From Candidatus Doudnabacteria bacterium Gr01-1014_77 (GTDB lineage Bacteria; Patescibacteriota; Doudnabacteria; UBA920; VMFF01), in NCBI GenBank assembly GCA_007375915.1, contig VMFF01000043.1:1-7431 (forward strand): a DNA stretch of 7,431 bases. The letters run 5' to 3'. Shown here piece by piece: positions 1 to 5,905 of the stretch (positions are counted from its first letter, which is position 1; every line of letters begins with the position of its first letter). The translations under genes and the position numbers were made by a program. The notes beneath the pieces are model-generated. The model was not told where the DNA came from. It searched no databases and was given only the letters and a program-made list of their open reading frames with translations.

Positions 1-1173
1 GGTGAACCCAAAGATGGTAAACCAAGCATTAAAGCTGACACATATTACAATGTTGAAAAAGTAGCTCCTGGTGTTGTAACAAGACAAGGAGTCTCTGTTC
101 CTCTACAAACTGGTATTAAAGCAATTGACTCCATGATTCCAATTGGAAGAGGACAAAGAGAATTAATCATTGGAGATCGTCAGACTGGAAAAACCGCAAT
201 TGCAATTGATACAATCATCAACCAAAAAGGACAGAATGTCATTTGTATTTACGTTGCTATCAGTCAGAAAGAATCTAAGGTTGCAAAGATTGTTGCAGAG
301 CTACAGGAACGTGGTGCTATGGATTACACAATTGTTGTTTCATCCGGTGCTTCAGAACAAGCTGCTATGTCATACATTGCTCCTTACTCAGGCGTTGCTA
401 TGGGTGAATATTTCATGGATCAAGGTAAAGATGTTTTGATTGTTTACGATGATCTTTCAAAGCATGCTGTTGCTTACAGAGAAATTTCCTTGTTGCTAAG
501 ACGTCCACCCGGACGTGAGGCATACCCAGGAGATGTTTTCTACTTGCATTCTCGTTTGTTAGAAAGAGCAGCTAGAAGAAACAAAGAATACGGCGGTGGT
601 TCAATCACAGCACTTCCAATCATTGAAACACAGGCTGGAGATGTTTCAGCATATATTCCTACAAACGTCATTTCCATTACAGATGGACAAATCTTCCTTG
701 AATCAGACCTTTTCTATCAAGGAACACGTCCTGCTGTTAACGTTGGTATTTCTGTTTCCCGTGTTGGATCTTCAGCGCAAACAAAAGGAATGAAAAAAGT
801 TGCTGGTAAACTTCGTTTAACAATGGCTCAATACAGAGAATTAGCGGCTTTTGCACAATTCGGTTCTGATCTTGATGAGACAACAAAGAAACAGTTAGAT
901 CTTGGTTCTAGAACAGCAGAGGTTTTGAAACAGGGTCAATACAGACCAATGTCAGTTGCAAATCAGGTTGCCATAATCTACGCAGTAACAAATGGACACC
1001 TTGCTGATGTTCCAGTTGAAAAAGTTCACCAATTTGAAGAACAGTTTCATAATTTCTTAGCTACACAAGGTAGCTATGTCTTAGATGAGATAAACACAGG
1101 GAACTGGACAGAAGCAACCGAAGAAACAATTGTTAAGGGAATTAAAGAATTTAAAGAAGGCTTTAAAGCTTAA
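1..1173 (+). CDS. atpA: F1 ATP synthase subunit alpha, 5' end outside the window
   Basis: Alpha subunit of the F1 headpiece, forming the alpha3-beta3 hexamer with AtpD and carrying the non-catalytic nucleotide sites on the cytoplasmic face of the membrane. The frame is open from base 1, so the ATG at 133 is internal. The 390 codons seen include the P-loop GDRQTGKT (window codons 58-65), the Walker B stretch DVLIVYDD, and SVSRVGSSAQ, which holds the arginine finger that reaches into the beta catalytic site. In E. coli AtpA this P-loop begins near residue 169, so about 110 residues should lie upstream, giving a protein near 500 residues, normal for the family. The TAA stop is 3 nt before atpG. 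Nothing suggests loss of function. Confidence 0.97.
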   Translation, partial: GEPKDGKPSIKADTYYNVEKVAPGVVTRQGVSVPLQTGIKAIDSMIPIGRGQRELIIGDRQTGKTAIAIDTIINQKGQNVICIYVAISQKESKVAKIVAELQERGAMDYTIVVSSGASEQAAMSYIAPYSGVAMGEYFMDQGKDVLIVYDDLSKHAVAYREISLLLRRPPGREAYPGDVFYLHSRLLERAARRNKEYGGGSITALPIIETQAGDVSAYIPTNVISITDGQIFLESDLFYQGTRPAVNVGISVSRVGSSAQTKGMKKVAGKLRLTMAQYRELAAFAQFGSDLDETTKKQLDLGSRTAEVLKQGQYRPMSVANQVAIIYAVTNGHLADVPVEKVHQFEEQFHNFLATQGSYVLDEINTGNWTEATEETIVKGIKEFKEGFKA

Positions 1174-1176
1174 AAC

Positions 1177-2082
1177 ATGGCAGGAACATTAGAAATTAAA
1201 AGAAGAATAAAGTCGATCAAGAGTACTAAAAAGATTACTCGTGCTATGCAAATGGTTTCAGCAGTTAAGATGCGCAAAGCACAAGTAGCAACTCTTGCAA
1301 GCAGATCTTACTCTGATTTAGCATGGCAGATAATTTCTAACCTTTCTTCTAAGATTGATCCTAAATATCACAAGCTTTTACAAAAACCAGAATCTAAGAT
1401 TGATCCAAAGAAAATTGGGATAATTTTAATTACATCAAATCGAGGATTAATCGGTGGTTTTAATGCAAACTTAAACAATGTGTTAAAGAAATATGTTGAG
1501 GCTCATGAATTGGTTGCTGAATTTGTTTCTGTTGGTAAAAAGGGTAGGGAAGTATTAGCAAGAACAAAGCAGAACATTATTGCTGATTTTCCAAAACATG
1601 ACAAAACAGTTGGTATTAAAGAGATTGAACCAATTAGTGAAATGATTGTTTCTGAATACCTTTCCGGGAAATATGAAAAGATTGTTTTAGTTTACACACA
1701 CTTTGTTTCTACAATCAATCAAAAGCCTGTCATAAAGCAGATATTGCCATTTACAAACACAAATCATCAGAAAGATCTTCCGATGACAACATCTGATGAG
1801 CATGACAAAAGCAGACCATTACATTTTGAATATACTTTTGAACCAACCCCAGACAAGGTATTGGAGCATTTAATTCCTAGAATTTTAGAATCTCAGATAT
1901 ATCAAGCGATTTTAGAAAGTGATGCTTCAGAACACTCTGCTCGTATGATTATGATGAAGAATGCAACAGATGCTGCAACAGAGTTGGTTGATGATTTAAC
2001 TTTTGCATACAATCAGTTAAGACAAGCAAATATAACTAAGGAGCTGTCTGAAATTACAGCTGGAAGAATAGCTTTAGAATAA
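1177..2082 (+). CDS. atpG: F1 ATP synthase subunit gamma
   Basis: Central rotor shaft of F1, turning inside the alpha3-beta3 ring and joining it to the c-ring through epsilon. At 301 residues the length is slightly above the usual 285-295. The N-terminal helix has the family pattern (LEIKRRIKSIKSTKKIT, then AMQMVSAVKMRKAQ), the central Rossmann-like part has TSNRGLIGGFN, and the C-terminal helix reads SARMIMMKNATDAA to the end, where gamma is best conserved. The familiar GLCGG loop appears as GLIGG, so its cysteine is absent. A polar stretch near residues 198-216 probably accounts for the extra length. The start lies 3 nt after the atpA stop with no clear Shine-Dalgarno site, which suggests translational coupling. 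Confidence 0.96.
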   Translation: MAGTLEIKRRIKSIKSTKKITRAMQMVSAVKMRKAQVATLASRSYSDLAWQIISNLSSKIDPKYHKLLQKPESKIDPKKIGIILITSNRGLIGGFNANLNNVLKKYVEAHELVAEFVSVGKKGREVLARTKQNIIADFPKHDKTVGIKEIEPISEMIVSEYLSGKYEKIVLVYTHFVSTINQKPVIKQILPFTNTNHQKDLPMTTSDEHDKSRPLHFEYTFEPTPDKVLEHLIPRILESQIYQAILESDASEHSARMIMMKNATDAATELVDDLTFAYNQLRQANITKELSEITAGRIALE

Positions 2083-2083
2083 T

Positions 2084-2413
2084 ATGGAAGAAAAGAACAA
2101 AAAACTTTGGTTTAGAGCAAAATCTTTTGGCTGGGGCTGGGTACCAATATCCTGGCAAGGCTGGCTCATCACTCTGGTATATGTATTAGTACTTGTCTGG
2201 CCAGTGTTAAGGATAGATCCGAAAATACATTCTGCGAGCGATTTCTTAACAAGCTACGTAATTGTTTTCATCCCAGCAACCATAATCCTTTTCTTCATCT
2301 GTTACACCAAAGGTGAAAAGCCGAAATGGAGATGGAACTTAAAAGAAGCAATACGATTAGAAAAAGAGTATAGAGAGAAAAGTAACCAAGAACAACGAAA
2401 GGACAATAATTAA
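2084..2413 (+). CDS. Uncharacterised two-helix membrane protein inside the ATP synthase operon
   Basis: Function unknown. The 109 residues comprise a cytoplasm-like N-terminus rich in Lys and Trp (W9, W17, W19, W24, W27, in the pattern WFRAKxxGWGW then WQGW), a first hydrophobic helix at about 27-42, a second at about 55-74, then GEKPKWRWN and a charged tail (about 85-109) likely to form a helix. It starts one base after the atpG stop and ends 5 nt before atpD, so it is co-transcribed with F1 genes though it is none of the eight standard subunits. Codon use differs from its neighbours: many ATA, GTA, ATC and CTG codons, where the atp genes favour ATT, GTT and TTA/CTT. It might assist assembly or anchor the complex, or be a passenger; position is the only evidence. 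Confidence 0.85.
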   Translation: MEEKNKKLWFRAKSFGWGWVPISWQGWLITLVYVLVLVWPVLRIDPKIHSASDFLTSYVIVFIPATIILFFICYTKGEKPKWRWNLKEAIRLEKEYREKSNQEQRKDNN

Positions 2414-2418
2414 AATAT

Positions 2419-3816
2419 ATGAATAAAGCTACTACAAAAGAACATACAGGAACAGTTGGACACATTACTCAAGTAATTGGTCCTGTTGTTGACGTTCAAT
2501 TCAAAGGAACACTTCCAGCTATTTTCAACGCATTAGAGATTGAAACAGCAAATGGAAAGTTGATTTTAGAAGTTCAAGCTCAGCTTTCAGGAAATATTGT
2601 CCGTGCAATTGCAATGGATACTACTGATGGCTTAAAGCGCAATATGGACGTTGTTGATACAGGAAGACCAATTTCAGTTCCTGTTGGAAAAGAAACATTA
2701 GGAAGAATGTTTAATGTTGTTGGAGATCCAATTGACGGTAAAGAAAAGATTTCCGGTGAAAGACAAGATCCAATTCACAGACATGCTCCTACTTTTAAAG
2801 AACAATCAACAAAAAATGAAATTCTTGAAACAGGAATTAAAGTCATTGACCTTATTGCTCCAATTTTAAAAGGTGGCAAAGTCGGTCTTTTCGGTGGTGC
2901 TGGTGTTGGTAAAACAGTTATCATCCAAGAGCTCATTAGAAACATTGCTGCAGAACACGGCGGAGTTTCTGTTTTCGCAGGAGTTGGAGAAAGAACCCGT
3001 GAAGGAAATGACTTGTATCATGAAATGAAGGAATCAGGTGTTTTAGAGAAAACAACTCTTGTTTTCGGACAAATGAATGAATCTCCTGGAGCAAGAGCTC
3101 GTGTTGCTTTGTCTGGTTTAACCATGGCTGAATATTTTAGAGACGAAGCAAATCAAGATGTTCTTCTTTTCATAGACAACATTTTCCGTTTTACACAAGC
3201 AGGTTCAGAGGTTTCTGCTTTGTTAGGTCGTATTCCTTCTGCTGTTGGTTATCAACCAACACTCGCATCTGAAATGGGTGAGTTACAAGAAAGAATTACT
3301 TCAACTAACAAGGGATCTATTACATCAGTTCAAGCTGTTTATGTTCCAGCAGATGACTTAACAGACCCAGCTCCAGCAACAACATTCGGACACCTTGATT
3401 CAACTGTTGTTTTAAACCGTGCTTTAACAGAACTTGGAATATATCCTGCTGTTGATCCTTTGGATTCTTCTTCAACAATCCTAGATCCTTTGATTGTTGG
3501 TGCAGAACATTACGAAACAGCACGTTTGCTTCAAAAAACATTGCAAGCATACAAGGACTTACAGGACATTATTTCCATTTTAGGTATTGAAGAACTTTCT
3601 GAAGAACAGAAATTAACTGTTGCAAGAGCAAGAAAAGTGCAAAGATTCCTTTCTCAGCCATTTTTCGTTGCTGAACAGTTTACAGGTACTTCGGGACAAT
3701 ATGTTCCTTTGAAAGAAACAATCAGAGGTGTAAGAGAAATATTAGAAGGTAAACATGATGACAAGCCAGAACAGGCTTTCTACATGAAGGGTTCAATTGA
3801 TCAAGTTACTGCTTAA
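2419..3816 (+). CDS. atpD: F1 ATP synthase subunit beta
   Basis: Catalytic subunit of F1; each beta makes or hydrolyses ATP as gamma rotates. The length of 465 residues is typical. Visible motifs are the N-terminal beta-barrel (GHITQVIGPVVDVQF, about 14-28), the P-loop GGAGVGKT (159-166), GER (190-192) with the catalytic glutamate and arginine, Walker B DVLLFIDNI (247-255), the conserved ALLGRIPSAVGYQPTL segment, and EELSEE (391-396), which stands in for the DELSEED lever that contacts gamma. All catalytic residues I can check are present. The start at 2419 gives a ten-residue extension before the barrel; the upstream bases are A/T only, with no Shine-Dalgarno site. The stop is 2 nt from atpC. 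Confidence 0.98.
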   Translation: MNKATTKEHTGTVGHITQVIGPVVDVQFKGTLPAIFNALEIETANGKLILEVQAQLSGNIVRAIAMDTTDGLKRNMDVVDTGRPISVPVGKETLGRMFNVVGDPIDGKEKISGERQDPIHRHAPTFKEQSTKNEILETGIKVIDLIAPILKGGKVGLFGGAGVGKTVIIQELIRNIAAEHGGVSVFAGVGERTREGNDLYHEMKESGVLEKTTLVFGQMNESPGARARVALSGLTMAEYFRDEANQDVLLFIDNIFRFTQAGSEVSALLGRIPSAVGYQPTLASEMGELQERITSTNKGSITSVQAVYVPADDLTDPAPATTFGHLDSTVVLNRALTELGIYPAVDPLDSSSTILDPLIVGAEHYETARLLQKTLQAYKDLQDIISILGIEELSEEQKLTVARARKVQRFLSQPFFVAEQFTGTSGQYVPLKETIRGVREILEGKHDDKPEQAFYMKGSIDQVTA

Positions 3817-3818
3817 TT

Positions 3819-4268
3819 ATGAAGCTTAAGTTTCAAATAGTTACACCAGAAAGAGTCGTCTTTTCTAAAGAAGTGGATTCTTTGACATGTCCAACTGAGA
3901 TGGGACAAATAACTGTGTTGCCAAATCACATTCCGTTAATTGCTTCTTTAATGCCAGGAGAACTAGTTGTAAGACATCAAAAAGACGAGGAACACATTGC
4001 TGTTTCAGGTGGTTTTATCGAAGTAAGACCAGGAAATGATATTGTCATTCTTGCAGATACAGCAGAACGTTCTGATGAGATTAACGCAGAAAGAGCAGAA
4101 CAAGCAAAGAAACGAGCAGAACAAGCAATGCAGCAAGCAAGCACTTTGTCTAAAGAAGAATTTGCTGCAACAGAAGCAGCGCTTCAGAGAAGCTTAGTTA
4201 GACTTAAGGTTGCAAAGAAAACACACCGTGGTCATCATGGTAGTAGTGATGGAATATTGAATCAATAA
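3819..4268 (+). CDS. atpC: F1 ATP synthase subunit epsilon
   Basis: Small rotor subunit that binds gamma and the c-ring and in many bacteria inhibits ATP hydrolysis. The 149 residues show the N-terminal beta-sandwich (about 1-84: FQIVTPERVVFSKEVDSLTCPTE, GQITVLPNH, PGELVV, VSGGFIEV) and a C-terminal helical hairpin rich in Ala, Glu and Lys (about 86-135, including AERAEQAKKRAEQA and LQRSLVRLKVA). The hairpin is the inhibitory domain, so regulation by epsilon is possible. A short tail with KTHRGHHGSS, beyond the usual end, makes the protein about ten residues longer than average. It is the last gene of the operon, ending 3 nt before the terminator. Confidence 0.95.
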   Translation: MKLKFQIVTPERVVFSKEVDSLTCPTEMGQITVLPNHIPLIASLMPGELVVRHQKDEEHIAVSGGFIEVRPGNDIVILADTAERSDEINAERAEQAKKRAEQAMQQASTLSKEEFAATEAALQRSLVRLKVAKKTHRGHHGSSDGILNQ

Positions 4269-4271
4269 TTT

Positions 4272-4294
4272 AAAACCGCCTGATGGCGGTTTTT
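4272..4294 (+). terminator. Rho-independent terminator of the atp operon
   Basis: Arms AAAACCGCC (4272-4280) and GGCGGTTTT (4285-4293) pair perfectly around the loop TGAT, and the T-run covers 4290-4294. It lies immediately after the atpC stop. Its last T is also the first base of the promoter motif for the next gene, so termination and initiation share bases. Confidence 0.9.
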
Positions 4295-4302
4295 GATATA
4301 CT
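4294..4302 (+). promoter_or_regulatory. Extended -10 promoter for the CCA-enzyme head gene
   Basis: TG-A-TATACT matches the extended -10 form TGnTATAnT. No -35 element is visible; that position falls inside the terminator stem. Transcription should start about 4308-4311, at or within a few bases of the ATG at 4311, so the mRNA would be leaderless or nearly so. The 11-base string TTTGATATACT recurs at 6496-6506. Confidence 0.6.
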
Positions 4303-4310
4303 GTTGATAT

Positions 4311-4931
4311 ATGAAAGAAGCAGAAAGAATTTGCTCTTTGCTTTCAAAGCAAGGATACGAAACATATATTGTTGGTGGTTTTGTCAGAGACATGCTTTTA
4401 GGGATCTCTGGTTTTGATCTTGATATTGCAACTTCTGCTAAACCTTTTGAAACAAAAAAGATTTTAAACAAACATGGATTTAAAATTTATGAAGCAGGGG
4501 AGAAGTTTGGAACCATAGGAGTTGTAAGTCCTAAGGGGAATGTGGAAATTACAACGTTTAGGAAAGAAGGAATGTATTCTGATTCCAGAAGACCAAGCAA
4601 GGTGTCTTTCGTTCTTTCGGTTAAAGAAGATTCTAAGCGTCGTGATTTTACGATTAATTCAATATATTACAACCCAGCAACTCATGAGTTTCTTGATTGG
4701 CATGAAGGTTTAAAGGATTTAAAGAACAAAGAAATTAAGTTTGTTGGTTCAGCATTTAAAAGAATCAAGGAAGATCCATTGAGAATGCTTCGTGCTGTTC
4801 GTTTTGCAGCAAAGCTTGGATTTAATATAAACAAAAAAGACTTATCAGTCATTAAAAAGAATTCTAAATTAATTCGTAAAACATCAGCGCAAAGAATCAA
4901 AGAAGAACTTGATAGAATAATCTCTCAATAG
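4311..4931 (+). CDS. cca: CCA tRNA nucleotidyltransferase, catalytic head and neck only
   Basis: N-terminal part of a class II CCA-adding enzyme/poly(A) polymerase, which adds or repairs the 3' CCA of tRNAs. The 206 residues contain every head and neck motif: VGGFVRD (21-27), the metal-binding DLDIAT with D36 and D38, GEKFGTIG, EITTFRKEG (79-87), RRDFTINSI (110-118), the nucleotide-selecting EDPLR (154-158) followed by MLRAVRFAA, and TSAQRIKEEL (191-200). The family normally runs past 400 residues, with body and tail domains that grip tRNA. Here a TAG stop comes right after the neck. The missing C-terminal part resumes in another frame at about 4916, lacking the HD active-site region. The head alone may be inactive or may work with the second fragment. 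No Shine-Dalgarno site is present; a nearly leaderless transcript is likely. Confidence 0.85.
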   Translation: MKEAERICSLLSKQGYETYIVGGFVRDMLLGISGFDLDIATSAKPFETKKILNKHGFKIYEAGEKFGTIGVVSPKGNVEITTFRKEGMYSDSRRPSKVSFVLSVKEDSKRRDFTINSIYYNPATHEFLDWHEGLKDLKNKEIKFVGSAFKRIKEDPLRMLRAVRFAAKLGFNINKKDLSVIKKNSKLIRKTSAQRIKEELDRIISQ

Positions 4932-4993
4932 CAAAGACTTTTCCTTTTAGCAAAGAAGAAAAAAGAAAGATTGGATACTTAATTAAGCATCAT

Positions 4994-5395
4994 ATGGATA
5001 TATCCAGATCAATGCATGTATCTATTAAACTGCTTGTAAAATGGGCACAAAACGAAGATTTTGGTGATTTAATTCGTTTAAGATTAGCAGATAGCAAAGC
5101 TTCAGTTAGAACTGATGAAAAGGGGAGGGTTCTTAAGAAAGATTTTAGTGTTTACAACAGAATGTTTAATAAATGGAAGAAAGCAAGACAAGCTTGGGAA
5201 AAAGATTTAGTTTCCGGAGATACGATTCAAAAGATTTTGAAAATTAAGTCAGGACCTCATGTTGGGAACGTAATTCGAGAGATGAAAGTAAAACAAGTAC
5301 AAGGTGTTTTAAAGAACAAAAGAGATGCAGAAAAATATTTGCGTAAGCTTGCAATGAAATCTGTTGACAAAGTTAGAAAATCTCTTGACAAATAA
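4994..5395 (+). CDS. C-terminal body/tail fragment of the CCA-adding enzyme, frame-shifted from the head
   Basis: From the first ATG the frame gives 133 residues, but the homology begins earlier: the same frame is open from 4916 and reads FSKEEKRKIGYLIKHHMDIS, typical of the end of the HD domain in CCA-adding enzymes. Later come DLIRLRLADSKAS (the usual LL.L..AD pattern) and SGDTIQKILKIKSGPHVGNV, the conserved C-terminal motif of HD-containing CCA enzymes. The preceding segment, with the HD metal-binding histidines and aspartates, is absent. The ATG at 4994 has no Shine-Dalgarno site and sits mid-domain, so it is a doubtful start. I read this as the remnant of one ancestral gene with the 4311-4931 head; a separate RNA-binding polypeptide is the alternative. 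Its last codons contain a strong promoter (5385-5413). Confidence 0.6.
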   Translation: MDISRSMHVSIKLLVKWAQNEDFGDLIRLRLADSKASVRTDEKGRVLKKDFSVYNRMFNKWKKARQAWEKDLVSGDTIQKILKIKSGPHVGNVIREMKVKQVQGVLKNKRDAEKYLRKLAMKSVDKVRKSLDK

Positions 5396-5413
5396 CGGTT
5401 TTAGCATTAAAAT
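5385..5413 (+). promoter_or_regulatory. Near-consensus sigma-70 promoter for the small basic-peptide transcript
   Basis: TTGACA (5385-5390, perfect -35), a 17-bp spacer and TAAAAT (5408-5413, five of six -10 bases). This is the best promoter in the window. It overlaps the final codons and stop of the CCA-enzyme fragment. The predicted transcript start is near 5420. Confidence 0.75.
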
Positions 5414-5479
5414 AATTTTAGAAATCAAATAGAAACGAAAGCAAACACAAAACTCAGAAACGCGGAACGTATTTATTCC

Positions 5480-5557
5480 CCTCGACACTACCTTCCAAGT
5501 TCGCTTGGAATGTAGAAAAATAATTATCGAGAGCACCAAAATATAGTGCACTCGAGG
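5480..5557 (+). promoter_or_regulatory. Structured mRNA leader with mutually exclusive hairpins next to the ribosome-binding site
   Basis: Three complementary segments compete. Segment 1 is CCTCGA (5480-5485), segment 2 TCGAG (5527-5531) and segment 3 CTCGAGG (5551-5557). Segment 2 pairs with segment 3 in a hairpin extended by GCAC (5533-5536) and GTGC (5546-5549), with one A-A mismatch. Segment 1 can instead pair with segment 2, or with TCGAGG (5552-5557), which would cover part of the Shine-Dalgarno site. Between segments 1 and 2 lies a stable hairpin: CTAC-C-TTCCAAG, loop TTCG, CTTGGAA-T-GTAG (5488-5515). Choice among these pairings could expose or hide the ribosome-binding site at 5555-5559. 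I do not recognise it as a known riboswitch or ribosomal-protein leader. The pairings are read directly; a switching role is inference. Confidence 0.5.
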
Positions 5558-5559
5558 AG
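5555..5559 (+). promoter_or_regulatory. Strong Shine-Dalgarno site of the basic peptide
   Basis: AGGAG, within GAGGAGA, lies 10 nt before the ATG at 5570. No other gene in the window has such a strong match at a normal distance. It directly abuts the leader pairing segment CTCGAGG, so leader folding can affect its access. It is the main argument that the very short frame downstream is translated. Confidence 0.75.
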
Positions 5560-5569
5560 AAAGCCGCAA

Positions 5570-5653
5570 ATGGCAAAGAAGAGAAAAGTCGCAAAGAAGA
5601 AAGCAGCTCCAAAGCGCAAAGCTAAAAAGAGAACTGCAAAGAAGAGAATCTAG
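5570..5653 (+). CDS. 27-residue lysine/arginine-rich basic peptide
   Basis: A 27-residue protein starting MAKKRKVAKKK and ending TAKKRI, with 12 Lys, 4 Arg and 6 Ala and no acidic residue. It resembles the Lys-Ala-Pro tails of histone H1-like proteins, so binding to DNA, RNA or the ribosome by charge is likely; the specific role is unknown. Support for a real gene comes from the strong Shine-Dalgarno site 10 nt upstream, the near-consensus promoter at 5385, and the terminator 37 nt after the stop, which together make a complete single-gene unit. There are no membrane segments or signal peptide. Internal repetition is visible: GCAAAGAAGAGAA occurs near both ends. A structural RNA that contains this frame by chance is the main alternative. 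Confidence 0.7.
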   Translation: MAKKRKVAKKKAAPKRKAKKRTAKKRI

Positions 5654-5673
5654 TTTCTTCTTTCCTCAAGCGA

Positions 5674-5689
5674 TACTCCGCAAGGAGTA
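5674..5689 (+). other. GNRA-tetraloop hairpin in the 3' untranslated region
   Basis: TACTCC (5674-5679) and GGAGTA (5684-5689) pair perfectly around the loop GCAA, a stable GNRA tetraloop. It lies between the basic-peptide stop and the terminator, with no T-run after it, so it is not a terminator itself. It may stabilise the 3' end or bind a protein. Confidence 0.5.
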
Positions 5690-5690
5690 G

Positions 5691-5725
5691 ACAACACCTC
5701 CCAAAATCAGGAGGTGTTGTTTTTT
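5691..5725 (+). terminator. Strong Rho-independent terminator of the basic-peptide transcript
   Basis: ACAACACCTCC (5691-5701) and GGAGGTGTTGT (5710-5720) form a perfect 11-bp stem with an 8-nt loop, followed by a run of T through 5725. It separates the peptide unit from the tRNA cluster. Confidence 0.92.
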
Positions 5726-5732
5726 GTAACCC

Positions 5733-5761
5733 TTGAAAAAAGATTAAGAATATGTTAAATT
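5733..5761 (+). promoter_or_regulatory. Promoter of the tRNA cluster
   Basis: TTGAAA (5733-5738, five of six), a 17-bp spacer and TAAATT (5756-5761), preceded by TG at 5753-5754 in the extended -10 position. The predicted start near 5768 lies about 10 nt before the initiator tRNA, leaving a short 5' leader for RNase P to remove. Confidence 0.65.
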
Positions 5762-5777
5762 ACGCAAGTAGATATAT

Positions 5778-5853
5778 AGCGGGGTAGAGCAATTGCCAGC
5801 TCGCAAGGCTCATAACCTTGAGGTTGTGGGTTCGAGTCCCACCCCCGCAACCA
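5778..5853 (+). tRNA. Initiator tRNA-fMet (anticodon CAT)
   Basis: Initiator features are clear: an unpaired first base pair (A1 against A72), acceptor GCGGGG/CCCCGC, D-stem GAGC/GCTC with the A11-U24 purine-pyrimidine order, anticodon loop CTCATAA, and an encoded CCA (5851-5853). The T-arm is regular (GTGGG, TTCGAGT, CCCAC). Two oddities: the D-loop AATTGCCA lacks the usual GG, having C at position 19 while C56 is unchanged, so the 19-56 tertiary pair is lost; and the anticodon stem CAAGG/CCTTG has only two of the three consecutive G-C pairs (29-31) that mark initiators. It is still the best initiator candidate and lies first after the promoter. Confidence 0.9.
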
Positions 5854-5862
5854 AAATAATCG

Positions 5863-5896
5863 TGACAGATCATTTCCTCTGTCAGAGGATTTTTTT
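5863..5896 (+). terminator. Possible terminator or attenuator between the first two tRNAs
   Basis: TGACAGA (5863-5869) pairs with TCTGTCA (5878-5884). An overlapping shorter hairpin, CCTC (5876-5879) with GAGG (5885-5888), is followed almost at once by seven T (5890-5896). The two hairpins exclude each other. The shorter one has the layout of a weak terminator, which could make the two downstream tRNAs less abundant than the initiator. Confidence 0.4.
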
Positions 5897-5905
5897 AAAA
5901 GACAT

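Noticed and set aside
3320..3550. Minus-strand open frame inside atpD
   Set aside because: It is a shadow of the highly conserved atpD frame, with no motif, promoter or ribosome-binding site.
4913..4931. Programmed ribosomal frameshift joining the two CCA-enzyme frames
   Set aside because: The frames overlap only at 4916-4931, which has no X-XXY-YYZ slippery heptamer, and about 100 residues would still be missing after any shift.
5309..5569. Minus-strand open frame over the CCA fragment end and the peptide leader
   Set aside because: It has no family resemblance and overlaps the plus-strand promoter and the structured leader.
5420..5726. The structured transcript as tmRNA, RNase P RNA or another standard housekeeping RNA
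   Set aside because: There is no tRNA-like 3' end, no recognisable tag-peptide frame with a resume codon, and no conserved RNase P core motif; a Shine-Dalgarno site and a short frame fit a small mRNA better.
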